Below are positions 1 to 10,284 of a stretch of DNA of 64,000 nt, piece by piece. The stretch covers positions 162,891 to 226,890 of the forward strand of contig NW_013654790.1 in assembly GCF_000499385.1 (NCBI RefSeq). The letters run 5' to 3'. A program made the translations under genes and the position numbers. Origin of the DNA: Eimeria necatrix (taxonomy: Eukaryota > Apicomplexa > Conoidasida > Eucoccidiorida > Eimeriidae). Positions within the stretch are counted from its first letter, which is position 1; each line of letters begins with the position of its first letter. The notes below the pieces were generated by a model, which saw nothing but the letters and a program-made list of their open reading frames with translations, made no database searches and was not told where the DNA came from.

Positions 1-393
1 GTAGCATGGAAATAGTATACTGGCACTTGATGCGGTCTGTGACTTCGGCAGACGCGAGGAACCGGTGTATGTACAGCTTAGTGCATTGCTACGGTGTGTG
101 TGAGGCTTCAGGGTTTGTATTGTCAAGAAGACGAGCCCAAAGCCACCCAGGCGATGGACTGGTCCTTCGACAGCTTTGTTCCCACAAAGAGGCAAGAGCA
201 CCTTACCACAGCCTCGTTCCCTCACGGATATGGAATTTAAGTAGAATGATGCCCACGTAGTGTGGCTGCAGTATTTTGAATACTGGTCTCCCAAAGAGGA
301 GGCGGGTTGTGTGGCCAGCGCAACAAGTCAACCAGCTGGCGAGCCAGGCTAGATCGATTGCTGTGTGTGATGCTGCTCCGTGGATTTGTTACA
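1..393. other. Left edge, no supported gene
   Basis: No recognisable coding region. A TTACAG acceptor-like sequence just before 394 suggests that an upstream exon of the next gene may lie here or outside the window. Confidence 0.4.
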
Positions 394-644
394 GACTGCT
401 ACAAAACATGATTTACAAGGAAATTCTCTCGTTTCACCCCAACATCGCCCTGAGGGACAGAGCTCTGCTCCAGGCACGGGGCGTATCTACGCAGCAACTT
501 GTGCCACTGCTGCCCAAACAGCTGGCAGCCTCCTTGCTTCAGTTGGACGAGGAGGAACAGAGGGAGCAAGAGCAGCAGCAGCGGGAACACGAACAAATGC
601 TGCAGCAGCAGCTTCAGCAGTACCTACAACAGCAGCGGGAGCAA

Positions 645-676
<32 letters not shown>

Positions 677-1127
677 GCTACTGCTGCAGCAGCAACAGCA
701 GCAGAAGCAGCAGGAGGAACAGCGGCAGAGGAACCCTCTAGCCCACCGCTCTTGCTGCAGCGCCCCGGCAGCCTCGTCGACTGGAAGCGCGAGAGAGGAC
801 GTGCCTCAACAGCCACTGCTGCCAACAGCATCGGCACAAGCAGCGCCAGCAGTAACAGTTCGCCCTGCTCCAACTTCAACCGCCGAAAACAACCGGCTTC
901 TTGCGAACAACTTAAGCGGGGTCCCTCCACGGGGCCCCTTGACCTCTTCATTCGGGCTGGCCATGAACGCGCAAAAGCAACAGCAGAACCAGCAGCAGCT
1001 TTTTGAAGGACTCCACGTCAGCAGCTGCCTCGCACACCAGCAGCTTCTGCAGCAGCACAGACAAGCCCTACTTCTGCAGCAGTCTCCCTATTGCCCCGCG
1101 CAGCAGCAAGCACGTCAGCGGTTGACT

Positions 1128-1158
<31 letters not shown>

Positions 1159-2174
1159 GGATCCCTCCAAGACACTCCATCGGGGCCATTGTTCAAAAAT
1201 CTGCTGGGCTTGGGAGTCAGCAGCCTCCGTCGGTTGCAACAGCGCCTGCTATTTCCTTTGCTCAGCAGCATTGCCATCAGCAGCAGCAGCAGCAGCAAGA
1301 GCAGCATTTCTCGCCCCAAATGTATGTGGGTTTATCGGTTCCTCAGCAGAGCTTAAAAAGGCAGGCTACAGCTGTTGCTGCACACAGCAGCACGGTCTGT
1401 TCTCCCGTGCAGCACCAATTTACAAGCTTACAGCTTTCTGACATGCTTCAGCTGCAGCAGAAGCAGCTGCAGCAAAAGCAGTTGCAACAGCAGCTAGCTA
1501 GCAGCTGCTGCGGCAACTACTGCTGCGACAACCGCTGCGTTGCTCCTTCAACTGAGGGAGACAGCGCAGCGTCCTCGGGGAGCAACAAGCCCCTCCGGCA
1601 GAACATAAGCAGCAGCACAGCAGCAGCAGTAGATGCTAGCTCTCTCCGTAACTGGACCACTGGCCACAGCAGACAACAGAGCCGCTGCAGCAACAGCAGT
1701 GACAGCAGCTGCTGTGCATCTTCTTGGCCCTCAACAGGCAGCCGCAACACAACCCGATCTTCGTTTGGAGGAGACGCCGCCTTTGGGTCAGGTGAGGGTT
1801 ACCCGCAGCAGCAGCAACAGCCACAATTGCAGCAGCAACTGCAGAAGCAACAACAACTGGCTTTTCTTCACCGCGTTATGCAACAACAAATGGCCCGGCA
1901 GCAGCAGCTCATTGAGCAGCAAAAGTCACAACTAAGTAAGCAGCAGCTACAGAAGCTGAATCTTGCGTGTTCACCGACACCTCAATTGCAGCGACAGTTA
2001 CAGCAGCAGCTGCACCAGCAGGGCACCAGGCTGCGAGCGGGATCTGATTATGGAGGAGTCGGAGGTGAAAGAACTGCAACCGAAGCAGCGGCTGCAGCAG
2101 CAGTCAATGCACGATGGATGCTGCCGACTCAGCAACAGCAGAAGCAGCAGCAGCAGCAGCACTATGCTTCGTAG
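394..2174 (+). CDS. Q-rich hypothetical protein, 5' end uncertain
   Basis: I do not recognise this gene. The frame is open to a TAG at 2172-2174. The first in-frame ATG is at 408; the frame stays open further upstream, and an acceptor-like TTACAG ends at 393, so 394 may be the start of an internal exon rather than the gene start. The only complex segment is the first 50 or so residues after the ATG, which look helical and end in an acidic LDEEEQRE stretch. The rest is very rich in Gln with Ala, Ser and Leu, encoded by CAG/GCA arrays, with short non-repetitive islands. Such homopolymer runs are typical of Eimeria proteins and say nothing about function. A Q-rich nuclear or RNA-associated protein is possible, but nothing visible proves it. 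Confidence 0.55.
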
Positions 2175-3451
2175 ATACAGGGGTCCGAGCAACATGACCT
2201 CAGTATGAGGCGAGCAGCAAGAGTTGCCGCTAGAGCTATCTGCAGCAGCCGCTGCACTACCCGGCTATGGCTCCTCTGTAGCAGCGGCAACAGCAGCAGC
2301 GGCAGCAGCAACAGCACCAGCTGCAGCCAATTTTTTTGCTGCTTGATGGCACAGCTGTACGAGTCTGGCGTATTGCTGGCTCTATGGGCTGCAGGTAATA
2401 AATGTATACATTTATCCAAATGTATTCACAAGAGTGCTCATGAATTCATGTTAGTTTATTTTTGGTTTTTTTCCTGCCTGCCTCGTCACTTTGTTCGCAC
2501 CGAAAAAATAAGGCGGCGTTCCGCAACCTGCACAGTAGCTAGCCATAGCGGCGAGTAGCACCGCGAAAAATATAGAGCTCGTAATTCCAAATATAGAATT
2601 CGATGGAAAATAAAATTCGCATGCCATAAGTCTTCGGTCTTACAGGATGCTATCGTTCAGAACTCACAAAGAAGGCTCTTCCGTGGAGTGCATACCTGCC
2701 AGCATGCCACAGTCCGCAGCTACGTGCCTAGATAGGTATCTAGCTTAACTATCCAGCTGTCTGATCTTGCACATGCTTCCCTGGTTAGAAGTTTAACTAA
2801 AATAACTACGCCTGGGCCTATCGGCACGCCAAATGCATTGCAAGCACCTGCAGCTCCGCTGCAGGTGCTTGCTATGCAAGGAGGAATTGCCTGCAGCTGT
2901 GCTGGCCCAAACAGTGGCGCTAGTACAATGCAGATGTTCGCTTGTATTGTCTGAAGTTGGTAAGCACTTCTCGTTTGTTATCATGCACTTATTTTCCATG
3001 TAGTAGCGGCACTTGAGCGCCCTCATAAACCTAAAGCTTTTCAGGACAGCACCCCAGGCAGCGCCGTTTTCGCGACGGCAGCAGGCAAATATAGAAAGCC
3101 TCAACGCTGAATAGTAAACCCTAAAATAGAGCTGACTGGTGGCCCTAAAGGCCACCCAACAAACAGCGACCGCAGCACAAGCCGCACATGCATTATTGTA
3201 ATGGGATCCGTACCAATGCATGCACGCTACAAAAACAGCTACAAGCGAATAGAGCCCAAAAACTACCTTGAGAAGCTCTCGTGGGGTCTTTTACAACTCA
3301 AATTATGGGACTTCGGATTCCAGCATTGCAGCTTGTGGCAGCTGCGTGATTTTATGTCCACGCCTCACCTGCAATGCTCCTCGCCCTTCATGATGGTCTC
3401 TGGGCGTCCCTACAGGTCCACCCTACGTAGTGAATACACTTCGCGTTAGCT
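2175..3451. other. Intergenic spacer
   Basis: No supported gene. CAG runs fade out after about 2330. A palindrome built on AGCACCTGCAG lies near 2845-2872. The spacer separates the Q-rich gene from the convergent PP2C gene. Confidence 0.5.
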
Positions 3452-6400
3452 CTAGGATGTGTGCTGCTGCCCTGCTGAGTTCAGCAATATGACAGCGACG
3501 GTAGTGTCGTCATAAATGCGGCGGCGCTGCTTCGGGGGGGCAGAAAGGGCAGCAGCAATCGACATGCCGCGTTCCGTTGCTGCTTTCCGCATGACCTCTC
3601 GCACAAGACTGAAAAGAAAACACAACAAACTTACGATGGAGGCAGTAACAGAAGGATGTGACGGCAATAGCGTTAGCAACAGCAGCCAGAAGGATAGTAT
3701 ACTTGCCAGGCTGCTGCAGCTACAAGAAGCAAGCATCTTTCTTTCTCGCCATTACTCACGCGTCTGCCGCCCTTTTTGCCAAATCCGTCATCGTGCTGCC
3801 GCTGCTGCTGCTGCTGCTGCTAAGGGATGACCTGACAACTGCTGCTGCCTCCGCAGGACTGAGGAAGTCCCAGAGGCCATCTGTGCCGACCACCACAAAC
3901 TGATCCGCTTCCGACTTTTCAAAAACTTGTGTTTGTGGGTCCACTATTACATAGGGAAATGACCAGGTCTCTGTTCCTGCCGCTGCTGCCGCTGTGCCTG
4001 ATGTTGCTTCAGCCGCTGCTGCTGCACTGCTGCTGGTGCACGGGGGCCGCCGCCGTCTACCTCTTTGCAGTTCTTCAATGTACTTTTCGTTTTTTAGCAT
4101 GAAATCCCCAAAGGCCCTCGTCGGCTGCAGCCGACCCTTCACATAACACGAGCCCCGCTGCGTTTCGCTGCCTGTAAATACACAGCAAAAGTGCTCGCCA
4201 TGGAGGTGTAAAAACGCAGCATCTTCTGCAACATGAATGCTTCCAGCAATCGCTGCTGCAGCACCTTTGGTGATGGCCGTTGTGGCTGATATAGTTGCAG
4301 ATGGTTCATATCCCACTGCAGTAGCTGCTGCATACGCATCAACTGCTACAGCGGGGCTTGCAGCATTTGCACTAGAAGTAACCACTGTTGCAATACCAAT
4401 GAATGCAACAGGAGACACGGCGGACACTTCCATATACTCTGCAATTCAGGTCAAAGCCCCATCTAGGCTTCGCGTACACAACAACTGAGGCAGAAGAGAT
4501 AGCACTGACGTCTCGCGGTGCTCACCCAGAAGGCCAACTGCATGAAGAAGAGAATGGAATGCGTTTTGGGGCTGACGCGGCTCAAGCCACTCCCGCTTAC
4601 AGATTACCTAAAGTGAGTGCACTCCAACACGAATGAGAGCATATCAACAAACAACTAAAGCAAAAGCGGCGGCAGCAAATGCGGCCGAAAAAATATTTGT
4701 GGCAAATAACAATCGGCAGAGCTACGGAAGCAGCAGCAGCAGCGATCAAACAGCAGCAAAACACTACATCTTACAACATCATCTTCCTTTGGATGCAGCT
4801 TCTGTAGCCGTTTCCTTTCATCTGGGGAGTTTGCGTTTTGTTGTTTGTTAAGCTCCACCAGCTGACTGCTGCTGCTTCCGCTACTGCGCTGCAGCACAGC
4901 CATGCAGTCGCCGCTGTTCGCTACAACGATTCCTTTTTCCGTGAAGAGGAGAGCCAAGCAGCAAGCCCCTACCTGCAGTCACGCCCCAGCCCACGCCGTG
5001 GCGACGATAAGCACAACTCTACTGCGTCACCAACCCAAGAGTGCCGGTGCTGCAGTTCACGTTTATCGGACAGTAGCAATGGAAACAGCAACAGCAACAG
5101 CAGCAGCAGCACGCTGAGGGCTTGCCTTAACACTCCTTTTTATTCCTAATGAATACGCTGCTTCCACAGAGGCACCAATGGCTTCGTCCTGCAAAGAAAG
5201 CAAAGGAATACGAATCCGGCAGGGCAGCTGCAGTATTAGCCCCAATAGCAGCAGACAGCTTTTAGGAGGGAACGAGCTTCTCACCAGTCGACAGAAAGCT
5301 CGGGCCAGTGCCTTCTCTGCAAACTTGAGGTCCGTTCCGTCTCCAGCAGCTAATTCAGCAGCTACAAAGCGAGGCAAGTGTTGGTGTACGTACTCGGCTG
5401 CAGCAACAACAGAGGGAGCAGCAACACCACGAAGAAGCCTTGCCAGTGAGAGAAGTGTACAAACAGTGTACTAAGTGAGAAGATGCATCTACTGCCGCCC
5501 TTGCAGTAACATCTGTGGCTGAAGTTGCTGATGAACATGAAGTAGCGTCATCTCACCAACGTCTGGCCCTCCGTGACCATCGACAATGGCCACAAGGCAG
5601 CGTGGCTTCCATGGACTGCCCCGACTCGAATCCCCAGACTTCTGCAGTGGCTGCAACACAGACCCAGCAGCACTGCCAGGAGCAGCAGCAGCCGCACCAG
5701 CTGGTGGAGCATCATTCGGAAACAGCTGCTGTGCAAGCGCCATTAGCTGCTGCTGTGCTGTTGAGGCTGCTGCTGCTGCGGTGAGATGCGCTGCTGCAGC
5801 TGCTGGTTCGTCGGGAGAAGCAGTAGAGACAGCAGCGAATACTGCCCTGTCTTCGACGGGGTAATTCGCTGCTACTTGAGATACGCCTGCTGCAAGGCCG
5901 AGCTGCTGCAGCGCCTGCTGTGTCGAGTGTACAGACAACGGCCAGGCACTTCTAGGCTCTCCCACCATTTGTTGCAGCAGCTGCAGGTCCTTTTCGTCGG
6001 CCTGTTGGGGCGCCTGCACTTTCTGCTGCTGCTCCTGCTGAATCTGTACCTGCTGCAGAAGCTGTGGCTGCACCTGCTCGCACCAAGCAGTGGGCTGCTG
6101 GTGCAGCGCAGCACCGCGAAGCAGCCATGAGGCGCCTCTCTTCTCTTTGAGCTGCTTCTGGCTGCATTGATTCTGCTGGAACAGCTCTTGTAACAGCAGA
6201 GGGGGAACAGCAGCAAGAGCAAACCCAAAGAAGAGCCTGCGGAAACGAGATGAACTGACCGTATCTGCAGCTGCCGCTTCTGCTGCTGCTGCTTCGCTTA
6301 CAGCCGTCGTTCCCTGCCTTGATCCTACTCTCTCCAGAGACCTCGAGAAAAAGTGCCTTTGGTGCAAGCGGCCTGATAAAATACCTGCAGCAGCCGCAGC

Positions 6401-6727
6401 ACCTGCTGCAGCAACGGCTGAAACACCAGCAGCAGGGATGTTACCCTGACGCAGCAATGGTGGCTGCGCCTGCTGGACGGCCACACGCCACGCCCTCACT
6501 GCAGCAGTTCGTTGCAGCAGACCTAACCGAGACGCGTGGCTGTTTTTTCTGCTGCAGTCGTAACAACCATTCACGGGCTTGTCAGCAACAAAAGCCTTCT
6601 CTGGTGCTGTTGCACTTTTATTTCTGCCGCTGCTGCTGTCCCCGATCCGCCTCATGTTCGAGACCGCAAAAACAGCTGGTGCTTGCTGCCCCCTCTGTGG
6701 CTGCATATTCCCCAGCGTTAGTGCCAT
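3452..6727 (-). CDS. PP2C-family Ser/Thr protein phosphatase (PPM), multi-exon
   Basis: Metal-dependent Ser/Thr phosphatase. Catalytic motifs occur in the right order across exons: VEDR then VDGHGGPDV (metal-binding Asp) at the end of exon 1; AEYVHQHLPRF in exon 2; VVANSGDCMAVL and SPDERKR in the middle; GRLQPTRAFGDF; VVVGTDGLWDFLS; and a final RRRIYDDTTVAVILL in the last exon. Exon 1 is 5557-6727 (ATG at 6727) and exon 2 is 5285-5397, with matching phase. Further exons start near 5188 and span about 4775-4972, 4061-4171 and to 3970; the last begins upstream of 3600 and stops at TAG 3452-3454. At least one middle exon between 4775 and 4171 is unresolved. The roughly 300-residue N-terminal extension has Ala/Gln runs and one hydrophobic stretch (FFGFALAAVPPLLL), so membrane anchoring or organelle targeting is possible. 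Substrate unknown. Confidence 0.88.
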
Positions 6728-7422
6728 ACTGTCCTAAAAGATCCTCCTAAGCACCGCAGCGGCAGCACAAAGTTGTGGCAACAATGATAGCACGAGAAGG
6801 CCCTCTCATAGAGTCCCGGAGAGACAAGTATGTCTGGATGACTACCCTGAAGCACCTAGGAGATGTGGATTTGAACAGAGTGCAGGATTAGAACTCCTGC
6901 CCGCTTAGTAGCTGCAGTTGCAGTTGCGGTTTGTGCTCCGGTCGGTTGCTGCAGATGATACAGTGGGGATAGTTGCAGTCAGCGACAAAAAAGCAGACAT
7001 AGAAGACGCCAAATGCACCAGCTTAATTAGCAATAGAGGCACTGCTACTGCTCCTAGTGTAGCCACTGCAGCAGTAGCGACAGCCTCGTCGTGGCATGCA
7101 AATACTGGCAAGTAGACGGAAAATCTACTTGTCTATGTCATGTTCATTACGCGCGCGAGGCGTATCTCCAACACATGCTGCTCGTTTAGCCATTCCAGCA
7201 GGCCCAGTAGGCAGGATACAGAGGCTGGGGCCCCCAGACAGACCCGTCGGCGCCTCCCGGGGACCCTTGAAGAACTGTGTTTGAGAAGCTGCAGCATGAA
7301 GAAATTTGACCACTTAATATGCCGAGCAACATTTTTGTTGCTTCGGCTGCGGCGACAGCGCGTAGCTTCGCTGCTGCTGTCGCTGTTGTTGCGGTTGTTG
7401 CTAATGGCAAGGCCGCGACTCC
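6728..7422. other. Divergent intergenic spacer
   Basis: No supported gene. It lies between the start of the PP2C gene (-) and the start of the helical-repeat gene (+), so both promoters should be here. No clear motif recognised. Confidence 0.45.
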
Positions 7423-10284
7423 ATGCGGAAGCTCTTCAGCACAGCAGCAGCAACTGCTGCTGTTGTGAACTTAACTGTTAGGCAGAAAACCGTTGCATCG
7501 GTTTCTGTTTCCGTTCAGTGCCCAATAGTAGTTCGAGCATCGCCGGCAGTAGCAGTACGAGCACTACAGTCGGCTGCAGCAACCGCATCGCCAGCAGCAA
7601 CTGGTGATGGGCTCCCTTTTAGTATCAATACAGTATCTCTTGATAGGGTGCATAAAAGAAGCTGTGCTGCGATAACGCTTCTGAGAAGAGGCTTTACCCA
7701 CGGTGCACAAGCGAGAAGCACAAGACAGCTGGGAGCAGCAGCACTACGGGCAGCACCACCAACAACACCGGCGCAAACAGTGTGTCCCTCTGCTGCTACA
7801 GAAGGCTGCATTATAAGGGCTCTGCGCCGCGCTGCATCGCGAAAGAATTCCCTGTTGCAATTTCAAGCGGCTGCTGCGGCCGCGATCTCTGCTCTGCAAC
7901 AGCGGCAGCTGCAGCCGCGAGAAGCCGCACAGGTGCTGCAGGTGTTATCGAGACACCAGGAATTGCTGCCACGGAAGATCTGGAAAGATGCAGCAGCTGC
8001 ACTTTTGCCGATGTTGCAACAGCAGCAGCATTTAGCAAACCCACAGGAAAGCGTCACTCGCCGCTGCTGGGGCCGACAGCAAGAGCAGCAAGAGCAGCAG
8101 CAACAGCACGGCGAGATGTATGACAGATCTGTCCAGGAGATAAAGCAGCAAGCACACGGGAAAGAGAACAAAGCGCAGCAGCTACTGTCTGCGGGGGACC
8201 TTGCATGGATTTTGAACGCATTCGCTCGAGTTAACCACAGGCCAGCCCTCGTTCTTCAAGAGGCTCTACGCTTACTTTCCCCTGAAGACGCAGCACAACA
8301 GCTGCACGGGAGACAGAAGCAAGCCGATAAGAACTATACTGAGTGGTGCAGTCTTGGACGTGGAGCGTTCGTGCAGGCTAACGCTAGCGCTGAGCAGCAG
8401 CAGCAACAGCAGCAGCCGCAGCAGCAGTTGCGGGTAGGAGCTGAAGCCGCTGTTGCAGTGCCTGAAGCTTCAGAAGCGACTGGTAGCGCTGCTTATATGG
8501 TTGCTGCTAGAGAGAGATCAGCTGGAGAAGCAGCGGACTCCACCATATGGGAAATTAAAGACGGAGAGGTAGCTGCGGCAGCAAAAGTATCAACTGCTGC
8601 GGCTTCTTTATCATCAGCAGTTGAAGGAGCAGCAGCGGCAACGGCAGCCGCTGCAGCAGAAGCAGCTGGAATAAACGTTCCTTCATTGGGGGCACGAGGA
8701 AGGGATGCTACAGCTGCAACGGTAGCTACTACAGCAGGAGCAGCTTGCCCTGCATTTCCACCGATGCCGGAGCAACTTCACAGCACAGTGCCTACCAATG
8801 CTGCAGTTGATGCCGCGGCTATTTTCTGTACAAATAAAGATACAGTGGTGTTGCTGCATGCTGTGTCCAAGCTGCAGATGGAGGCGCCCTTGCTGCTGCA
8901 GCAACTACGGCAGTGGCTGCTGCAGTCGCTGCACGAACTTTCGCCAGTGCAGCTCTGTGTTGCTGTGCATGGATTAGCTGCAGCGAAGCAGGCAACTCCT
9001 CAGCTGCTGCACAGAGTTGCATCTCATTTGCTTCAGCCTCTGCAGCTGCAGGAAGAACCGTCTATAGAGCAGCAAAGGCGATATGGGGGTCAGAAGCAAC
9101 AGCAACTGCAACAGCATCAAGCGCAACAACAGCAGCAACAAGAAGAAAGAACACAAGAGCAGCAACATGGACGTCTGCGGCTGCATGAGTTGGATGCAGG
9201 AGGCGCCATCATGCTCTTGTTGGCACAGCTGAGAATGCACCAGGCAAATGGGCGGCTGTGCCGCGCTGTGATGCAGCACATTCTGTCGATCGGAGGCAGC
9301 AGCAGTAAAGGCAAAAAGGGGAGCAAGAATAAGGAGAAGAGCCGCAGTAACGTTTCTTCACTTCAAACAACTGAGCTTGCTGCTGCTGAGGAGGCCTGCA
9401 GCCTGAGTAGCAGGAGCAGCAGCAGCGCCACCTCGTCTCTTCTACAGCACCTGAGTGGGAAGGAGGTTGCTGTGCTGCTAGTGCACCTGGCGAGACACCA
9501 CAAGGTACACACAGAAGCAAATCTTCAGTCCATAGCAGCAGAGGGCATCATGCTGCTGCCAACCCTTGGAGACCGTTCGCTGCTGCTGGCAGCACATGGC
9601 CTCGCGCTGCTGCTCCCGCAGCTGCAGGAGCAAACAGACGGAGCATCAGCAACACTACAGCAGCAACAACGGCGGGTTGCTGCTGTCGTTTCTTCTCGAT
9701 TTGCTGCGCATCCCCCTGGGGGATGTCAGGGTTTCGCTCTGCTCCAGGTTTTGCATTTGTTGCTCAAGGGGCATTTGCAGCAGAACTACCCTCCCACCTG
9801 CAGCAGTCTGTTACAGCACCTGCAGGCCCTGCTTGCTCGACATGTCCATAGGCTGAAAGACGCGCAACTAGCTGCGGCTGCTGCGGCGGCTGCTGCTCTC
9901 GGTTGTCTGGGCAGCTCCTTAAAAGACGAGTTCATCACTGAGGCGGCGTGCCGCCTGAACCGTCTTAACCGGAGGCATGCGGCAGCCCTTCACAACGCAC
10001 TGCAACCGAATCAAGGGCTGCAGCAGCAGCAGCAGCAACAGTTCTACGCAGCGGACTTGAATCTAGAAGAGGATGAGTGGCTGTTTGACTCTACTGAAGA
10101 CTCTCAGCCAGAGGCGGATCGACAAGAGCAAGAGCCCCTGCTGCTGCAGGAGCTGCAGCAACAGCAGATGGCTGCCGATGCTGCAATTGAAGGTACTCTG
10201 GAGGTATTACACTGCCTCTCGCTGCGTGCGCAGGGCCTTCCAGCTTGGTCTCAAGTGCCTCCTTGTAATTCTGCGAAGGGCTGA
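7423..10284 (+). CDS. Helical-repeat organelle RNA-binding-like protein (HPR/OPR type)
   Basis: A 953-residue single open frame with a true ATG. The first 40 or so residues are rich in Arg, Ser, Ala and Val and free of acidic residues, like a mitochondrial or plastid targeting peptide. Degenerate helix-turn-helix repeats of about 35-40 residues follow: GDLAWILNAFARVN near residue 257, DTVVLLHAVSKL near 472, SPVQLCVAVHGLAAAK near 510, GGAIMLLLAQLRMH near 590, SGKEVAVLLVHLARH near 676, then SLLLAAHGLALLLPQ and a further repeat to about 860. This pattern is typical of the octotricopeptide/heptatricopeptide proteins that bind organelle RNA in algae and apicomplexans. Gln/Ala/Ser runs interrupt the repeats. 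I see no C-terminal RAP domain; either it is absent or the gene continues in an exon not recognised. The family and location are inferred from repeat shape only. Confidence 0.7.
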   Translation: MRKLFSTAAATAAVVNLTVRQKTVASVSVSVQCPIVVRASPAVAVRALQSAAATASPAATGDGLPFSINTVSLDRVHKRSCAAITLLRRGFTHGAQARSTRQLGAAALRAAPPTTPAQTVCPSAATEGCIIRALRRAASRKNSLLQFQAAAAAAISALQQRQLQPREAAQVLQVLSRHQELLPRKIWKDAAAALLPMLQQQQHLANPQESVTRRCWGRQQEQQEQQQQHGEMYDRSVQEIKQQAHGKENKAQQLLSAGDLAWILNAFARVNHRPALVLQEALRLLSPEDAAQQLHGRQKQADKNYTEWCSLGRGAFVQANASAEQQQQQQQPQQQLRVGAEAAVAVPEASEATGSAAYMVAARERSAGEAADSTIWEIKDGEVAAAAKVSTAAASLSSAVEGAAAATAAAAAEAAGINVPSLGARGRDATAATVATTAGAACPAFPPMPEQLHSTVPTNAAVDAAAIFCTNKDTVVLLHAVSKLQMEAPLLLQQLRQWLLQSLHELSPVQLCVAVHGLAAAKQATPQLLHRVASHLLQPLQLQEEPSIEQQRRYGGQKQQQLQQHQAQQQQQQEERTQEQQHGRLRLHELDAGGAIMLLLAQLRMHQANGRLCRAVMQHILSIGGSSSKGKKGSKNKEKSRSNVSSLQTTELAAAEEACSLSSRSSSSATSSLLQHLSGKEVAVLLVHLARHHKVHTEANLQSIAAEGIMLLPTLGDRSLLLAAHGLALLLPQLQEQTDGASATLQQQQRRVAAVVSSRFAAHPPGGCQGFALLQVLHLLLKGHLQQNYPPTCSSLLQHLQALLARHVHRLKDAQLAAAAAAAAALGCLGSSLKDEFITEAACRLNRLNRRHAAALHNALQPNQGLQQQQQQQFYAADLNLEEDEWLFDSTEDSQPEADRQEQEPLLLQELQQQQMAADAAIEGTLEVLHCLSLRAQGLPAWSQVPPCNSAKG

